From Pseudomonadota bacterium (lineage in GTDB: Bacteria > Pseudomonadota > Alphaproteobacteria > Rhizobiales > Tepidamorphaceae): a stretch of DNA of 64,000 nucleotides. The translations under genes and the position numbers were made by a program. This document shows positions 24,981 to 34,597 of the stretch, in pieces (the first letter of the stretch is position 1; each line of letters opens with the position of its first letter). The DNA lies in the NCBI GenBank assembly GCA_023458595.1, contig JAEWYT010000152.1, positions 1 to 64,000 on the forward strand, written 5' to 3'. Under the pieces are notes generated by a model. That model had not been told where the DNA came from, searched no databases, and saw nothing but the letters and a program-made list of their open reading frames with translations.

Positions 24981-26063
24981 TCAGGGACGGCAGACGTAGT
25001 AGACGTTCATCACGTCGTGCTCGAGCTCGTGCTGCCTGACCGACGAGAAGCCGGCGTCGGCCATGTAGGCGAGCGCGGTCTCGCAGCCCCACATGGTGCC
25101 CAGCCCCTCTCCGCCTTGCGCGAGCGACACGGTCATGCAGTGCATGGTCGAGATCGTGTAGAGGAACGGCGCCATCGGGTTGTCCATGTTGCCGTGGTGG
25201 TGGTGCGAGCCCTTGATGTCCTGGCAAAGGTAGACGCCGCCGTCCTTCACCGCCTTGCGGATGCCGCGCAGCACGGCCATCGGGTCGGCCTGGTCGTGGA
25301 CCGCGTCGAAGGTCGTCACGAGGTCGAAGCTTCGCGGCTCGACGGTGGCCTCGAGATCGGTCGCGTCGCGGGCGTGGAACTCGACGTTCGCATGGCCGCG
25401 CCTGCGGGCTTCGGCGCGGGCGAAGGCGACCGCTTCCGGCGACAGGTCGTAGCCGACGAAAGTCGACGTCGGGAAGGCTTCGGCGAGCAGGTTGAGCGCC
25501 CTGCCGCGCCCGCAGCCGACGTCGAGCACGCGGGCGCCCTTCTCCAGCTTCCCGACGAGGCCGTCGGCGAGCGGCAGGATGCGGTCGACGAGGGCGGGCA
25601 GGACGGTCTGGTTCGAATCCTCCATCATCACGTCGTGGAAGCGGTCGAACTTCTCGTAGGGAACGCCGCCGCCCTCGCGGAAGCAGTCGACGATCGCGCT
25701 CTCGACGCCGGCCAGCACGGGCAGCACCTGCGCGGCCACCGCCATGTTGCCGCCCTCGCCCTCGCGGGTGAGGATGCGCGCGTGCCCGGCGGGCAGGCGA
25801 TAGGTGCCGTCGTCGGGATCGTGGTCGACGATGCGGCCGACCGTCATGGCGCCCAGCCACTCGCGCACGTAGCGCTCCTGCAGACCGGCGGCCGCGGCGA
25901 TCTCGGCGTTGCTCGCCCGGTCGATCGCCGCCATGGCGTCGAACAGGCCGGTACGGTGGCCGATCGAGATCATCAGGCACAGCGCGCCGTCGTTGATCAT
26001 GCCGACCATGCGCTCCTCGAAGGCCGCCGCGCGGTCGGTTTCCAGTCGGAACATCTGGTTCAT
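24981..26063 (-). CDS. Class I SAM-dependent methyltransferase with N-terminal winged helix
   Basis: A 360-residue protein. Residues 1-110 contain a winged-helix-like region (SNAEIAAAAGLQERYVREWLGAM, quoted as AEIAAAAGLQERYVREWL) as in O-methyltransferase-type or Rv2258c-like proteins. The SAM-binding motif I is VLDVGCGRGRALNLLAE, with FVGYDLSPEAV as motif II and FDLVTTFDAVHD later. A histidine run (SHHHHGN) follows motif IV. The start has GAGGGTAGG upstream. It stands alone between convergent and divergent neighbours, and the substrate is unknown. Confidence 0.78.
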   Translation of the reverse strand: MNQMFRLETDRAAAFEERMVGMINDGALCLMISIGHRTGLFDAMAAIDRASNAEIAAAAGLQERYVREWLGAMTVGRIVDHDPDDGTYRLPAGHARILTREGEGGNMAVAAQVLPVLAGVESAIVDCFREGGGVPYEKFDRFHDVMMEDSNQTVLPALVDRILPLADGLVGKLEKGARVLDVGCGRGRALNLLAEAFPTSTFVGYDLSPEAVAFARAEARRRGHANVEFHARDATDLEATVEPRSFDLVTTFDAVHDQADPMAVLRGIRKAVKDGGVYLCQDIKGSHHHHGNMDNPMAPFLYTISTMHCMTVSLAQGGEGLGTMWGCETALAYMADAGFSSVRQHELEHDVMNVYYVCRP

Positions 26064-26268
26064 GTCGCCTACCCTCTGGCTGATTGCACGTTCCGCCAGT
26101 GAAGCCGATCGGCGTTGCAGGACGACGTCGCCGGTGTTTCGGTCCGGTCTCGGTGTTTTTCAGATGTTTCCGTCCCGGATTTCCGCCGCTAGCCCCGGGC
26201 GGGTGGGCGCGTGCGCCGGAATTCGCTAGACAGGGGGCGACGAAGCCGAGTCCGGGGATCCCAGATAC

Positions 26269-27300
<1,032 letters not shown>

Positions 27301-27325
27301 GGCGCAGGGCCCGTCGGGACCGGGC

Positions 27326-28561
27326 TCAGATGACCCCGGACTCCCGCAGCTTGCCGCGTTCGGCCGCGTCGAGGCCCAGCACTTCCTCGAGCACGGAGTC
27401 GGTGTGCTGGCCGAGGAAGGGCGGCGGATCGCGGTAGCTCACCGGCGTTTCCGACAACTTCAGCGGGTTGCCGATCAGGTCGACATGGCCCGATCCGGCG
27501 AGCGGATGGTCCATCGCGATCTTCATGCCGCGGGCTTCGACCTGCGGCTCGGCGAAGGCGTCGGCGATCGTGTTGACCGGACCGGCCGGCACGCCGACGA
27601 CCTCGAGGCCCTTGAGGATGTCGTCGCGGGTGCGGGCCTTGAGGAGGGCGGCGATCCTCGGCACCAGCTCGTCGCGGCGGGCGACCCGCTCGCTGTTCTT
27701 CGCGTAGGGTCCGGCGGCGAGCGCCGGGGCGCCGAGGAAGTCGCAGAAGCGCCTGTACTGGGCGTCGTTGCCCACCGCGATGATGACGTGGCCGTCGGCG
27801 GTCTCGAAGACCTGATAGGGCACGATGTTGGCATGCGCGTTGCCGCGCTGCACAGGTACCTTGCCGGAGGTCAGGTAGTTGGTGCCCTCGTTGATCAGCC
27901 AGGCGACCTGCGTGTCGACGAGGCCGATGTCGATGTACTGGCCCTCCCCCGTGGCGTCGCGGTGGCGCAGCGCCGCCAGGATCGCCGTCGAGGCGTACAT
28001 GCCGCACATCACGTCGGCGATCGCGACGCCGACCTTGACCGGCTCGGTGCCGGGCACGCCGGTGATCGACATGATGCCGCCCATGCCCTGGGCGAGGTAA
28101 TCGTAGCCGGCCCGCATCCGGTTCGGCCCGGTCTGGCCGAAGCCGGTGATCGAGCAATAGACGAGGCCGGGCAGACCGGCCTTCAGGTCGTCGTAGGCGA
28201 GGCCGTATTTCGCCAGGCCGCCGACCTTGAAGTTCTCGACGAAGACGTCGCATTTGGCCGCGAGCCGCTTCACCAGCGCCGCGCCGTCCGGCTTGGCGAC
28301 GTCGACCGACACCGAGCGCTTGTTGCGGTTCGCCGACAGGTAGTAGGCGCTCTCGCCCGTGTCCGCGCCGTCGGCGTCCTTCACGTAGGGCGGGCCCCAC
28401 TTGCGGGTATCGTCGCCCTCGCCCGGCTTCTCGATCTTGATGACGTCGGCGCCGAGGTCGCCGAGGAGCTGGGTGCAGGTCGGCCCCGCCAGGATGCGCG
28501 TCAGGTCGAGGATGCGGATGCCGGCGAGCGGGCCGGTGTTCTTCGTCTTCTGGTCTGCCAT
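27326..28561 (-). CDS. CoA transferase family III (CaiB/BaiF type)
   Basis: A 411-residue class III CoA transferase that moves CoA between carboxylic acids. LAGIRILDLTRILAGPTCTQ and LGADVIKIEKPGEGDDTRKWGPP, quoted as LGADVIKIEKPGEGDD, form the family N-terminus. GQYIDIGLVDTQVAWL holds the catalytic Asp. GYDYLAQGMGG and NIVPYQVFETADG are further landmarks. The donor and acceptor cannot be told from the sequence. It is the last gene of a minus-strand run that begins with bdhA, only 33 bases downstream of a macrodomain gene. Confidence 0.87.
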   Translation of the reverse strand: MADQKTKNTGPLAGIRILDLTRILAGPTCTQLLGDLGADVIKIEKPGEGDDTRKWGPPYVKDADGADTGESAYYLSANRNKRSVSVDVAKPDGAALVKRLAAKCDVFVENFKVGGLAKYGLAYDDLKAGLPGLVYCSITGFGQTGPNRMRAGYDYLAQGMGGIMSITGVPGTEPVKVGVAIADVMCGMYASTAILAALRHRDATGEGQYIDIGLVDTQVAWLINEGTNYLTSGKVPVQRGNAHANIVPYQVFETADGHVIIAVGNDAQYRRFCDFLGAPALAAGPYAKNSERVARRDELVPRIAALLKARTRDDILKGLEVVGVPAGPVNTIADAFAEPQVEARGMKIAMDHPLAGSGHVDLIGNPLKLSETPVSYRDPPPFLGQHTDSVLEEVLGLDAAERGKLRESGVI

Positions 28562-28594
28562 GGGTTCCCGTCCGGCGGAAAAGGGTGCGCCATC

Positions 28595-29119
28595 CTAGCG
28601 GGGTGTCTTCAGGATGGAAGCCGCCCGTTCGTGGCGTCTCGCCGAGGCCTCGTCGAAACAGCACAGGACGACGCGGTCGAGCGCGCCGGGATCTGCCGCG
28701 ACGACGTCATGGACGGTCCTGATCGCGACGTCCGCCGCACGATCGGGCGGAAAGCCGAAGATGCCGGTCGAGATCGCCGGAAAGGCGACGGATTTCAGCC
28801 CGTGCGCCTTCGCCAGCTCCAGGGTCGAGCGGTAGCAGCTTTCGAGGAGCGCATCCTCGTTCGCGCCGCCGCCGTGCCAGACGGGGCCGACCGTGTGGAT
28901 GACGTGACGGGCGGGAAGATCGTAGCCCCCGGTGATGCGCGCCTCGCCGGTCGGACAGTGGCCGATTTGCCGGCACTCGGCGGCAAGCTCCGGGCCGGCT
29001 GCGCGGTGGATCGCGCCGCAGACCCCGCCGCCGGGCAGAAGCGCTTCGTTCGCCGCATTGACGATCGCGTCCACGGCGAGCGTCGTGATGTCGGCGACGA
29101 GGATCTCGATTGCGGCCAT
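28595..29119 (-). CDS. ymdB: Macrodomain O-acetyl-ADP-ribose deacetylase (YmdB/MacroD type)
   Basis: A 174-residue macrodomain protein. VDAIVNAANEALLPGGGVCGAI, quoted as VNAANEALLPGGGVCG, holds the conserved Asn and Gly loop. HTVGPVWHGG and AISTGIFGFP form the rest of the ADP-ribose pocket. It would hydrolyse O-acetyl-ADP-ribose or remove ADP-ribose from acidic residues. It lies between the patatin (56-base gap) and CoA transferase genes on the same strand. Confidence 0.9.
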   Translation of the reverse strand: MAAIEILVADITTLAVDAIVNAANEALLPGGGVCGAIHRAAGPELAAECRQIGHCPTGEARITGGYDLPARHVIHTVGPVWHGGGANEDALLESCYRSTLELAKAHGLKSVAFPAISTGIFGFPPDRAADVAIRTVHDVVAADPGALDRVVLCCFDEASARRHERAASILKTPR

Positions 29120-29175
29120 GCGCGGATTTCACCACGCGGGACCGGTCGCGCCAATCCCCGGCGCCGACCGCTTCC

Positions 29176-30324
29176 CTACTCGAACATCTTCCGCATCCGG
29201 GCGCTCGATTCCGCACCGAGGTGCTGGTGGAATTCCTCGACGAAGCGCTCGGCGGCGGCGCGGCCGCTGTCGCGCAGGAAGGTCAGGAAATCCCACTCGG
29301 CGTTGAACTTGCTCGAGGCCGTCATGCCGTTCAGGAACTCGCCGCCATCGATCACGTGGACGCGGATCTGGCGGTAGCGGTCGGACGGCAGCACGCCCTT
29401 CCCGACGAGACGGTCGACGAACTCGATCGCCCTCAGTTCCTTGATGAGCGAGGAGTTGAAGGTGATCTCGTTCATCCGGTTGAGGATGTCGCGCGCCGAT
29501 TTCGGGGTCTCCGGCCGCTCGATCGGGTTGATCTGGATGAGCAGCAGGTCCGCGGTCCCGGTCTCGTAGAAGAACGGCCAGAGGGCCGGATTGCCGGAGA
29601 AGCCGCCGTCCCAGTAGGGCACGCCGTTGATCTCGACGGCCTGGAACATCAGCGGCAGGCAGGCCGAGGCCATGACGTGGTCGGCGGTGATCTCGCGGTT
29701 GTGGAAGACCTTCACCTTGCCGGTGCGCACGTTGGTCGCCGACAGGAACAGCCGGATCGACTCGCAGGCGCGAACCGCCTCGAAGTCGATGATCTCCTCG
29801 AGCAGGTCCTTCAGCGGATTGAGGTTCAGCGGGTTGAACTCGTAGGGCGAGACGAAGCGGCTGACGAGGTCGACCATCATGAAGCCCGGCGACCAGTCGA
29901 GGCTCCAGTTGCCCATCATCCGGTCGACGATCGTGCGCTGGACCGGCGACAGCCGCGAGGCCCGGCTGACCGCCCGCCAGTAGTTCTCGAGCGCCTCCCG
30001 GGCGCCCTCCGGCCCTCCCGTCTGGTAGCCGGAGACGAGCGCCACGGCGTTCATGGCGCCGGCGCTCGTCCCGCTGATCCCGTCGATCTCCAGCGGCCCG
30101 CGCTCGAGGATCCAGTCGAGCACGCCCCAGGTGAAGGCGCCGTGGGCGCCGCCGCCCTGCAGGGCGAGGTTGATCGCGACGTGGTTGTCGACCGGGGCGT
30201 TGATGTCGAAGGGCTTCGGCGCGGGCGCTTGGCCGGCGGCCCTGCGGGCCGGCTTGCCCTTCGCTGCGGGCTTCCCCTTCGTGGGGGGGCTCCCCGGGGC
30301 CTTGCGGGCGGCCAACGGCGTCAC
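29176..30324 (-). CDS. Patatin-like phospholipase / acyl hydrolase
   Basis: A 382-residue patatin-fold serine hydrolase. The oxyanion loop LALQGGGAHGAFTWG, the nucleophile Ser87 in GTSAG, and the dyad Asp in YWDGGFSGNP are intact. Residues 5-38 form a low-complexity Lys/Pro/Ala/Gly linker, unusual for a soluble enzyme and perhaps involved in binding acidic surfaces such as membranes or granules. The GTG start overlaps the bdhA stop (GTGA), so translation is coupled to that gene. Coupling with hydroxybutyrate dehydrogenase suggests a role in lipid or polyhydroxybutyrate turnover, which is inference. Confidence 0.85.
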   Translation of the reverse strand: MTPLAARKAPGSPPTKGKPAAKGKPARRAAGQAPAPKPFDINAPVDNHVAINLALQGGGAHGAFTWGVLDWILERGPLEIDGISGTSAGAMNAVALVSGYQTGGPEGAREALENYWRAVSRASRLSPVQRTIVDRMMGNWSLDWSPGFMMVDLVSRFVSPYEFNPLNLNPLKDLLEEIIDFEAVRACESIRLFLSATNVRTGKVKVFHNREITADHVMASACLPLMFQAVEINGVPYWDGGFSGNPALWPFFYETGTADLLLIQINPIERPETPKSARDILNRMNEITFNSSLIKELRAIEFVDRLVGKGVLPSDRYRQIRVHVIDGGEFLNGMTASSKFNAEWDFLTFLRDSGRAAAERFVEEFHQHLGAESSARMRKMFE

Positions 30325-31106
30325 TCCGCCGTCCAGCCGCCGTCGACCGGCAGGAGCGTGCCCGTGATCGAGCGCGCGCCGTCGGAGCACAGGAACACGG
30401 CGATGTCGGCGACCTCCTCGACGGTGACGAACTCCTTCGTGGGCTGGGCGGCGAGCAGGACGTCCTTCTTGACCTGCTCCTCGGTCATGCCGCGCGCCTT
30501 CGCCGTGTCGGGGATCTGCTTCTCGACGAGCGGCGTCCAGACGTAGCCGGGGCAGATGGCGTTGGCGGTGATGCCGTGCTGCGCCGTCTCGAGGGCCACG
30601 ACCTTGGTGAGGCCGGCGATGCCGTGCTTGGCGGCGACGTAGGCCGCCTTGAACGGCGAGGCGACGAGGGCGTGGGCGGAAGCGGTGTTGATGATGCGGC
30701 CCCAGCCGCGCTTCTTCATGCCGGGCACCGCGGCGCGCATGCCGTGGAAGGCGGCCGACAGGTTGATCGCGATGATCGCGTTCCACTTCTCGATCGGGAA
30801 TTCCTCGATCGGGGCGACGAACTGGATGCCGGCGTTGTTGACGAGGATGTCGACGGAGCCGAGCGCCTTCTCGGCGTCGGTGATCATCGCGGCGATCTCG
30901 TCGGGCTTGGTCATGTCGGCCGGCGAGTAGCGCACCTCGACCTTGTGCTTGCTGGCCATCCCGGCGCGGATCGCCTCGATTTCGTCGACCTTGCCGAGGC
31001 CGTTGAGGGTGACGTTGACGCCTTTCGCCGCGAATCCTTCGGCGATGGCGTGGCCGATGCCCGAGGTCGAACCGGTGACGACGGCGGATTTACCCTTCAG
31101 AGACAT
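30321..31106 (-). CDS. bdhA: D-3-hydroxybutyrate dehydrogenase
   Basis: A 261-residue short-chain dehydrogenase that oxidises D-3-hydroxybutyrate to acetoacetate with NAD, the entry step of polyhydroxybutyrate use. The Gly motif is TGSTSGIGHAIA, and the catalytic Ser143, Tyr156 and Lys160 lie in TASAHAL and AAYVAAKHG. NNAGIQFVAPIEEFP and CPGYVWTPLVEKQIPD, quoted as GYVWTPLVEKQIPD, are typical of BdhA rather than general SDRs. AAAGGGC precedes ATG at 31106; an upstream in-frame ATG at 31172 lies inside the promoter dyad and is rejected. It leads a possible four-gene operon down to 27326. Confidence 0.92.
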   Translation of the reverse strand: MSLKGKSAVVTGSTSGIGHAIAEGFAAKGVNVTLNGLGKVDEIEAIRAGMASKHKVEVRYSPADMTKPDEIAAMITDAEKALGSVDILVNNAGIQFVAPIEEFPIEKWNAIIAINLSAAFHGMRAAVPGMKKRGWGRIINTASAHALVASPFKAAYVAAKHGIAGLTKVVALETAQHGITANAICPGYVWTPLVEKQIPDTAKARGMTEEQVKKDVLLAAQPTKEFVTVEEVADIAVFLCSDGARSITGTLLPVDGGWTAE

Positions 31107-31161
31107 GGAGAAGCCCTTTCTGCTGGCGGCGCGCCCGTGAGGAACTACATAGGGTCTATTG

Positions 31162-31202
31162 CAGTGCAGCAAAACGGGTTAATTCCGAGTTTCGCTGCAT
31201 TG
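31162..31202. promoter_or_regulatory. Candidate PhaR operator pair between bdhA and zur
   Basis: CAGTGCAGCAAAAC (31162-31175) and the inverted GTTTCGCTGCATTG (31189-31202) match at 12 of 14 positions. On the minus strand TTGCTG (31167-31172) can serve as the bdhA -35, so a bound protein would block it. The same GCAATGCAGCAAAC motif occurs at 40995-41008 next to phaR and phaA. I recall that alphaproteobacterial PhaR sites are CTGC/GCAG-type dyads, which fits. Confidence 0.5.
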
Positions 31203-31273
31203 TGATGTCCGCCCCTGTATAGTGGCGCCGATGACACTGGTTTGGCGCCGGCTTCGGCGCCGAGGAACGCGAC

Positions 31274-31771
31274 ATGTCGGACTTTCCCAATCCGGGCCAC
31301 GATCACGACGCCTGCGCCGACCGCGTGGTGCGGGTCGCGCGCGCCGTGTGCCGGCGGCGCGGCGTCAGGCTGACGAGCCAGCGCGAGAAGGTGCTCGACG
31401 TCCTCGCCCAGAGCCACCGGCCGATGGGAGCCTACGAGATCCTCGACGTGATGGCCGACACGGGCAAGCGGCCGGCGCCGATCACGGTCTACAGGGCCCT
31501 CGACTTCCTGCTCGCGCAGGGCCTCGCCCATCGCATCGAGAGCCGCAACGCCTTCGTCGCCTGCATGGCCGGCGACCGGACCCATGACACGACGGTATTC
31601 CTGATCTGCCGGGAATGCGGCAATGTCGGCGAGGCTCCGGCGGAAGGGGTCGGCGCGGCGATCGAGAAGGTCGCGCGCGAGCAGGGCTTCACGCCGGACC
31701 TGACCGTCGTCGAAATCGAGGGATTGTGCGGCCATTGCGCCCGCGCGGCGAAACCGGCCCCGGTCCAGTAG
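31274..31771 (+). CDS. zur: Fur family regulator, Zur type
   Basis: A 165-residue zinc-uptake-type repressor of the Fur family. LTSQREKVLDVLAQSHRPMGAYEILD, quoted as LTSQREKVLDVL, is the winged-helix start, and PITVYRALDFLLAQGLAHRIES the recognition region. VFLICRECGNVGE with the late GLCGHC supplies the four structural-zinc cysteines typical of Zur. An N-terminal His/Asp segment (GHDHDAC) is extra. It would repress zinc uptake genes when zinc is sufficient; none are in the window. ispG starts 13 bases downstream, so the two may share a transcript. Confidence 0.85.
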   Translation: MSDFPNPGHDHDACADRVVRVARAVCRRRGVRLTSQREKVLDVLAQSHRPMGAYEILDVMADTGKRPAPITVYRALDFLLAQGLAHRIESRNAFVACMAGDRTHDTTVFLICRECGNVGEAPAEGVGAAIEKVAREQGFTPDLTVVEIEGLCGHCARAAKPAPVQ

Positions 31772-31784
31772 GGTCTTGAACGGA

Positions 31785-33062
31785 ATGGATCAACCGATGA
31801 TCGAGGAGATCGGCCCCGCGCCGCGCCACAGGACCGTGGGCGTGCTGGTGGGGGGTCAGGAGCACGGGATCGTCGTCGGCGGCGACCATCCCGTCGTCGT
31901 CCAGTCGATGACCAATACCGACACCGCCGACATCGAGGCGACGGTCGCGCAGGTCGCGGCGCTCGCCCGAGCCGGCTCCGAGCTCGTGCGCATCACCGTC
32001 GACCGCGACGAGGCGGCCGCCGCGGTGGCGCCGATCCGCGACAGGCTGCGCGCGCGGGGGGTCACTGTGCCGCTCGTCGGCGACTTCCACTACATCGGCC
32101 ACAGGCTTCTGGCCGAGCATCCCGCCTGCGCCGAGGCGCTCGACAAGTACCGGATCAATCCGGGCAACGTGGGCTTCCGCGAAAAGCGCGACCGCCAGTT
32201 CGGCGCGATGATCGAGACGGCGCTCCGGTACGGCAAGCCGGTCAGGATCGGCGTCAACTGGGGCTCGCTCGACCAGGAGCTGCTGACCCGGCTGATGGAC
32301 GAGAACGCTGCGTCGCCGGCGCCGAAGTCGGCGCGGGCGGTGATGCACGAGGCGATCGTCCAGTCGGCGCTCCTGTCCGCGGAGCGGGCGGAAGAGATCG
32401 GCATGGGCAAGGACCGCATCATCCTGTCGGCGAAGGTCAGCCAGGTGCAGGATCTGATCGCCGTCTACCGGATGCTCGGCAAGCGCAGCGACTACGCCCT
32501 GCATCTGGGGCTGACGGAAGCCGGCATGGGCTCGAAGGGCATCGTCGCCTCGACCGCCGGCATGGCGGTGCTGCTGCAGGAAGGCATCGGCGACACGATC
32601 CGCGTCTCGCTGACGCCGGAGCCGGGCGGCGACCGCACGAAAGAGGTGCAGGTCGCCCAGGAGATGCTGCAGATGATGGGCCTGAGGACCTTCGTTCCCG
32701 TCGTCACCGCCTGCCCCGGCTGCGGGCGGACGACCTCGACGGTGTTCCAGGAGCTCGCCCGGGACATCCAGGACTTCATCCGCGACGAGATGCCGGCCTG
32801 GCGGGAGAGATATCCCGGCGTCGAGGCGATGAACGTCGCGGTGATGGGCTGCATCGTCAACGGGCCGGGCGAATCCAAGCACGCCGACATCGGCATCTCG
32901 CTGCCCGGCACCGGCGAGCAGCCGGCCGCGCCCGTGTTCATCGACGGGCAGAAGGCGATGACGCTGCGCGGGGCGACGATCGCCGCCGACTTCAAGGCCA
33001 TCGTGATGGACTACATCGAGCGCCGGTTCGGGCGGACCGAGGGCGCGGACGCGGCGGAGTAG
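31785..33062 (+). CDS. ispG: (E)-4-hydroxy-3-methylbut-2-enyl-diphosphate synthase (flavodoxin)
   Basis: A 425-residue iron-sulfur enzyme of the non-mevalonate isoprenoid pathway. VVVQSMTNTDTADIEAT is the conserved N-terminus, and the 4Fe-4S ligands lie in VTACPGCGRTTST and GCIVNGPGESKHAD. The start is uncertain among TTG 31776, ATG 31785 and ATG 31797. I chose 31785, which keeps the basic N-terminus and has GAACGGA upstream. It converts methylerythritol cyclodiphosphate to HMBPP. Another isoprenoid gene, ispA, is 470 bases beyond its end on the other strand. Confidence 0.93.
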   Translation: MDQPMIEEIGPAPRHRTVGVLVGGQEHGIVVGGDHPVVVQSMTNTDTADIEATVAQVAALARAGSELVRITVDRDEAAAAVAPIRDRLRARGVTVPLVGDFHYIGHRLLAEHPACAEALDKYRINPGNVGFREKRDRQFGAMIETALRYGKPVRIGVNWGSLDQELLTRLMDENAASPAPKSARAVMHEAIVQSALLSAERAEEIGMGKDRIILSAKVSQVQDLIAVYRMLGKRSDYALHLGLTEAGMGSKGIVASTAGMAVLLQEGIGDTIRVSLTPEPGGDRTKEVQVAQEMLQMMGLRTFVPVVTACPGCGRTTSTVFQELARDIQDFIRDEMPAWRERYPGVEAMNVAVMGCIVNGPGESKHADIGISLPGTGEQPAAPVFIDGQKAMTLRGATIAADFKAIVMDYIERRFGRTEGADAAE

Positions 33063-33079
33063 GAGCGGTCCGCGCCGCC

Positions 33080-33400
33080 TCAGTGCGGGGCGAACAGCTT
33101 GAGCCCGACGATGCCGGCGAGGATCAGTCCGATGCAGACGAGCCGCAAGGCGTCCGACGGCTCGCCGAACAGGGCGATGCCGAGGACCGCCGTTCCGACG
33201 GTCCCGATTCCCGTCCACACGGCATAGGCGGTGCCGAGCGGCAGATCGCGCAGCGCGAGGCCGAGCAGGACGAAACTGACGACCAGTGACGCGGCGGTCC
33301 CGACCGACGGCCACAGCCGCGTGAATCCGTCCGTGTACTTCAGGCCGAGCGCCCAGGCTATCTCGAAGATTCCTGCGCCGAAAAGGAAGAGCCACGGCAT
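33080..33400 (-). CDS. gdx: SMR-family guanidinium exporter (Gdx/SugE)
   Basis: A 106-residue, four-helix small multidrug resistance protein of the SugE/Gdx branch. MPWLFLFGAGIFEIAWALGLKYTDGF, quoted as GAGIFEIAWALGLKY, carries the membrane glutamate, and AYAVWTGIGTVGTAVLGI the family signature of helix 3. Gdx proteins exchange guanidinium for protons as antiparallel dimers. A guanidine-II riboswitch directly upstream makes the guanidinium assignment strong and argues against a general quaternary-ammonium pump. GAGGTGGGAT precedes the ATG. Confidence 0.93.
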   Translation of the reverse strand: MPWLFLFGAGIFEIAWALGLKYTDGFTRLWPSVGTAASLVVSFVLLGLALRDLPLGTAYAVWTGIGTVGTAVLGIALFGEPSDALRLVCIGLILAGIVGLKLFAPH

Positions 33401-33420
33401 ATCCCACCTCGATTGCTGTC

Positions 33421-33469
33421 GATGAGGTCGTCCTCATCCCGAAGTCGCGCAAAGCGTGGGGCCGTCCCC
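33421..33469 (-). promoter_or_regulatory. Guanidine-II (mini-ykkC) riboswitch
   Basis: On the minus strand two hairpins carry the diagnostic ACGR loops. The first is GGGG-ACGG-CCCC (33469 to 33458). The second is GATGAGG-ACGA-CCTCATC (33438 to 33421), a perfect 7-bp stem. They are 19 bases apart, and the second ends 20 bases before the gdx start, next to the ribosome site. This is the architecture of the guanidine-II class, which raises expression of guanidinium exporters when guanidine binds both loops. Confidence 0.88.
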
Positions 33470-33534
33470 GGCTCTGGTAGATGAGACGTCTTCGTCCCGT
33501 TTCAAGGCGCTGCCGGCGGTCCCGCCCGACCCGT

Positions 33535-34449
33535 CTATTTCCGTCGCTCCGCCGCGAAATCGGCGGCGGCGAGCAGCATCGCGGCACGGCCGCCGAAGGG
33601 GACGAGGGCCTCGCGCGCGGCCGATACGGCCGCCGTCAGCTTCGCCCGCGCCGTCTCCATGCCGATGATCCCCGGGATCGTCGCCTTGCCCCTGGCGCGG
33701 TCCTTCGCCGTCGCCTTGCCGATCTCCTCGGGGCTCGCTTCCTCGTCGAGAAGGTCGTCGGCGATCTGGAAGGCGCGGCCGAGCGAGGCGCCGTAGCGGG
33801 AAAGCCGCACGCGGTCCTCCGGGTTCGCGTCGCCGAGGATCGCGCCGGCCTCGGCGGCGAAGCGGAACAGCGAGCCGGTCTTCAGCGACTGCAGATGGGA
33901 AATCTCCGTCTCCGAGAGCGACAGCGGCCCCTCGCCCGTGAAACGGCCCTCGGCCCCGAGGTCGAGCATCTGGCCGCCGGCCATGCCGGCGGCGCCGGCG
34001 GCGCGCGCCAGCGCGTGGACGAGGGCCGCGGAGGACGCCGGCCCGCAATTCGGATTCGGCGCCGAGATCACCTCGAAGGCGAGGGTCAGCAACGCGTCTC
34101 CGGCGAGGATCGCGGTCGCCTCGTCGAAAGCGCGGTGGACGGTCGGCCGGCCGCGCCGCAGATCGTCGTCGTCCATCGCCGGAAGGTCGTCGTGGACGAG
34201 GCTGTAGCAGTGCACGAACTCGAGCGCGCAGGCGGCCGGCATGGCCGCCGCCTCGCCGATGCCGAAAAGCTCCGCGCTGCGCAGGACGACATAGGGCCTG
34301 AGGCGCTTGCCGCCGCCGAGCGCGGCGTGGCTCATGGCGTCGGCGAGCCGGCCGCGCGGCACCGCGCTTCCGCCGAGAATGTCGGCGAGGGCCGCGTCGA
34401 TCCGCGTCCCGGTCGCCGCCAGATCGGCCTCGAAGTCTGCTGTCGCCAT
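33535..34449 (-). CDS. ispA: Polyprenyl (farnesyl/geranylgeranyl) diphosphate synthase
   Basis: A 304-residue trans-prenyltransferase. The first Asp-rich motif is VHDDLPAMDDDDLRRG and the second is FQIADDLLDEE. GGKRLRPYV and the aromatic-free positions before the first motif fit the short-chain farnesyl group. ATG at 34449 (MATADFEAD) is chosen; the frame runs on upstream to 34575 but overlaps the divergent promoter region. It condenses dimethylallyl and isopentenyl diphosphate, feeding undecaprenol, quinone and hopanoid synthesis. It is divergent from mtgA. Confidence 0.9.
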   Translation of the reverse strand: MATADFEADLAATGTRIDAALADILGGSAVPRGRLADAMSHAALGGGKRLRPYVVLRSAELFGIGEAAAMPAACALEFVHCYSLVHDDLPAMDDDDLRRGRPTVHRAFDEATAILAGDALLTLAFEVISAPNPNCGPASSAALVHALARAAGAAGMAGGQMLDLGAEGRFTGEGPLSLSETEISHLQSLKTGSLFRFAAEAGAILGDANPEDRVRLSRYGASLGRAFQIADDLLDEEASPEEIGKATAKDRARGKATIPGIIGMETARAKLTAAVSAAREALVPFGGRAAMLLAAADFAAERRK

Positions 34450-34597
34450 GCTCGTCCCCGTTTTCGATCCGGCCCCGCGAATCCCCTCGCCGGCGAATCT
34501 GGCCGAGGCGGTCTGCGGAGGCAACCGGCACCTCTTGTCGCATTCGAATTCGCAGGACAGGTTGCCGCGCGGCATGCGGAGGGGCTATTGCCAGTCG

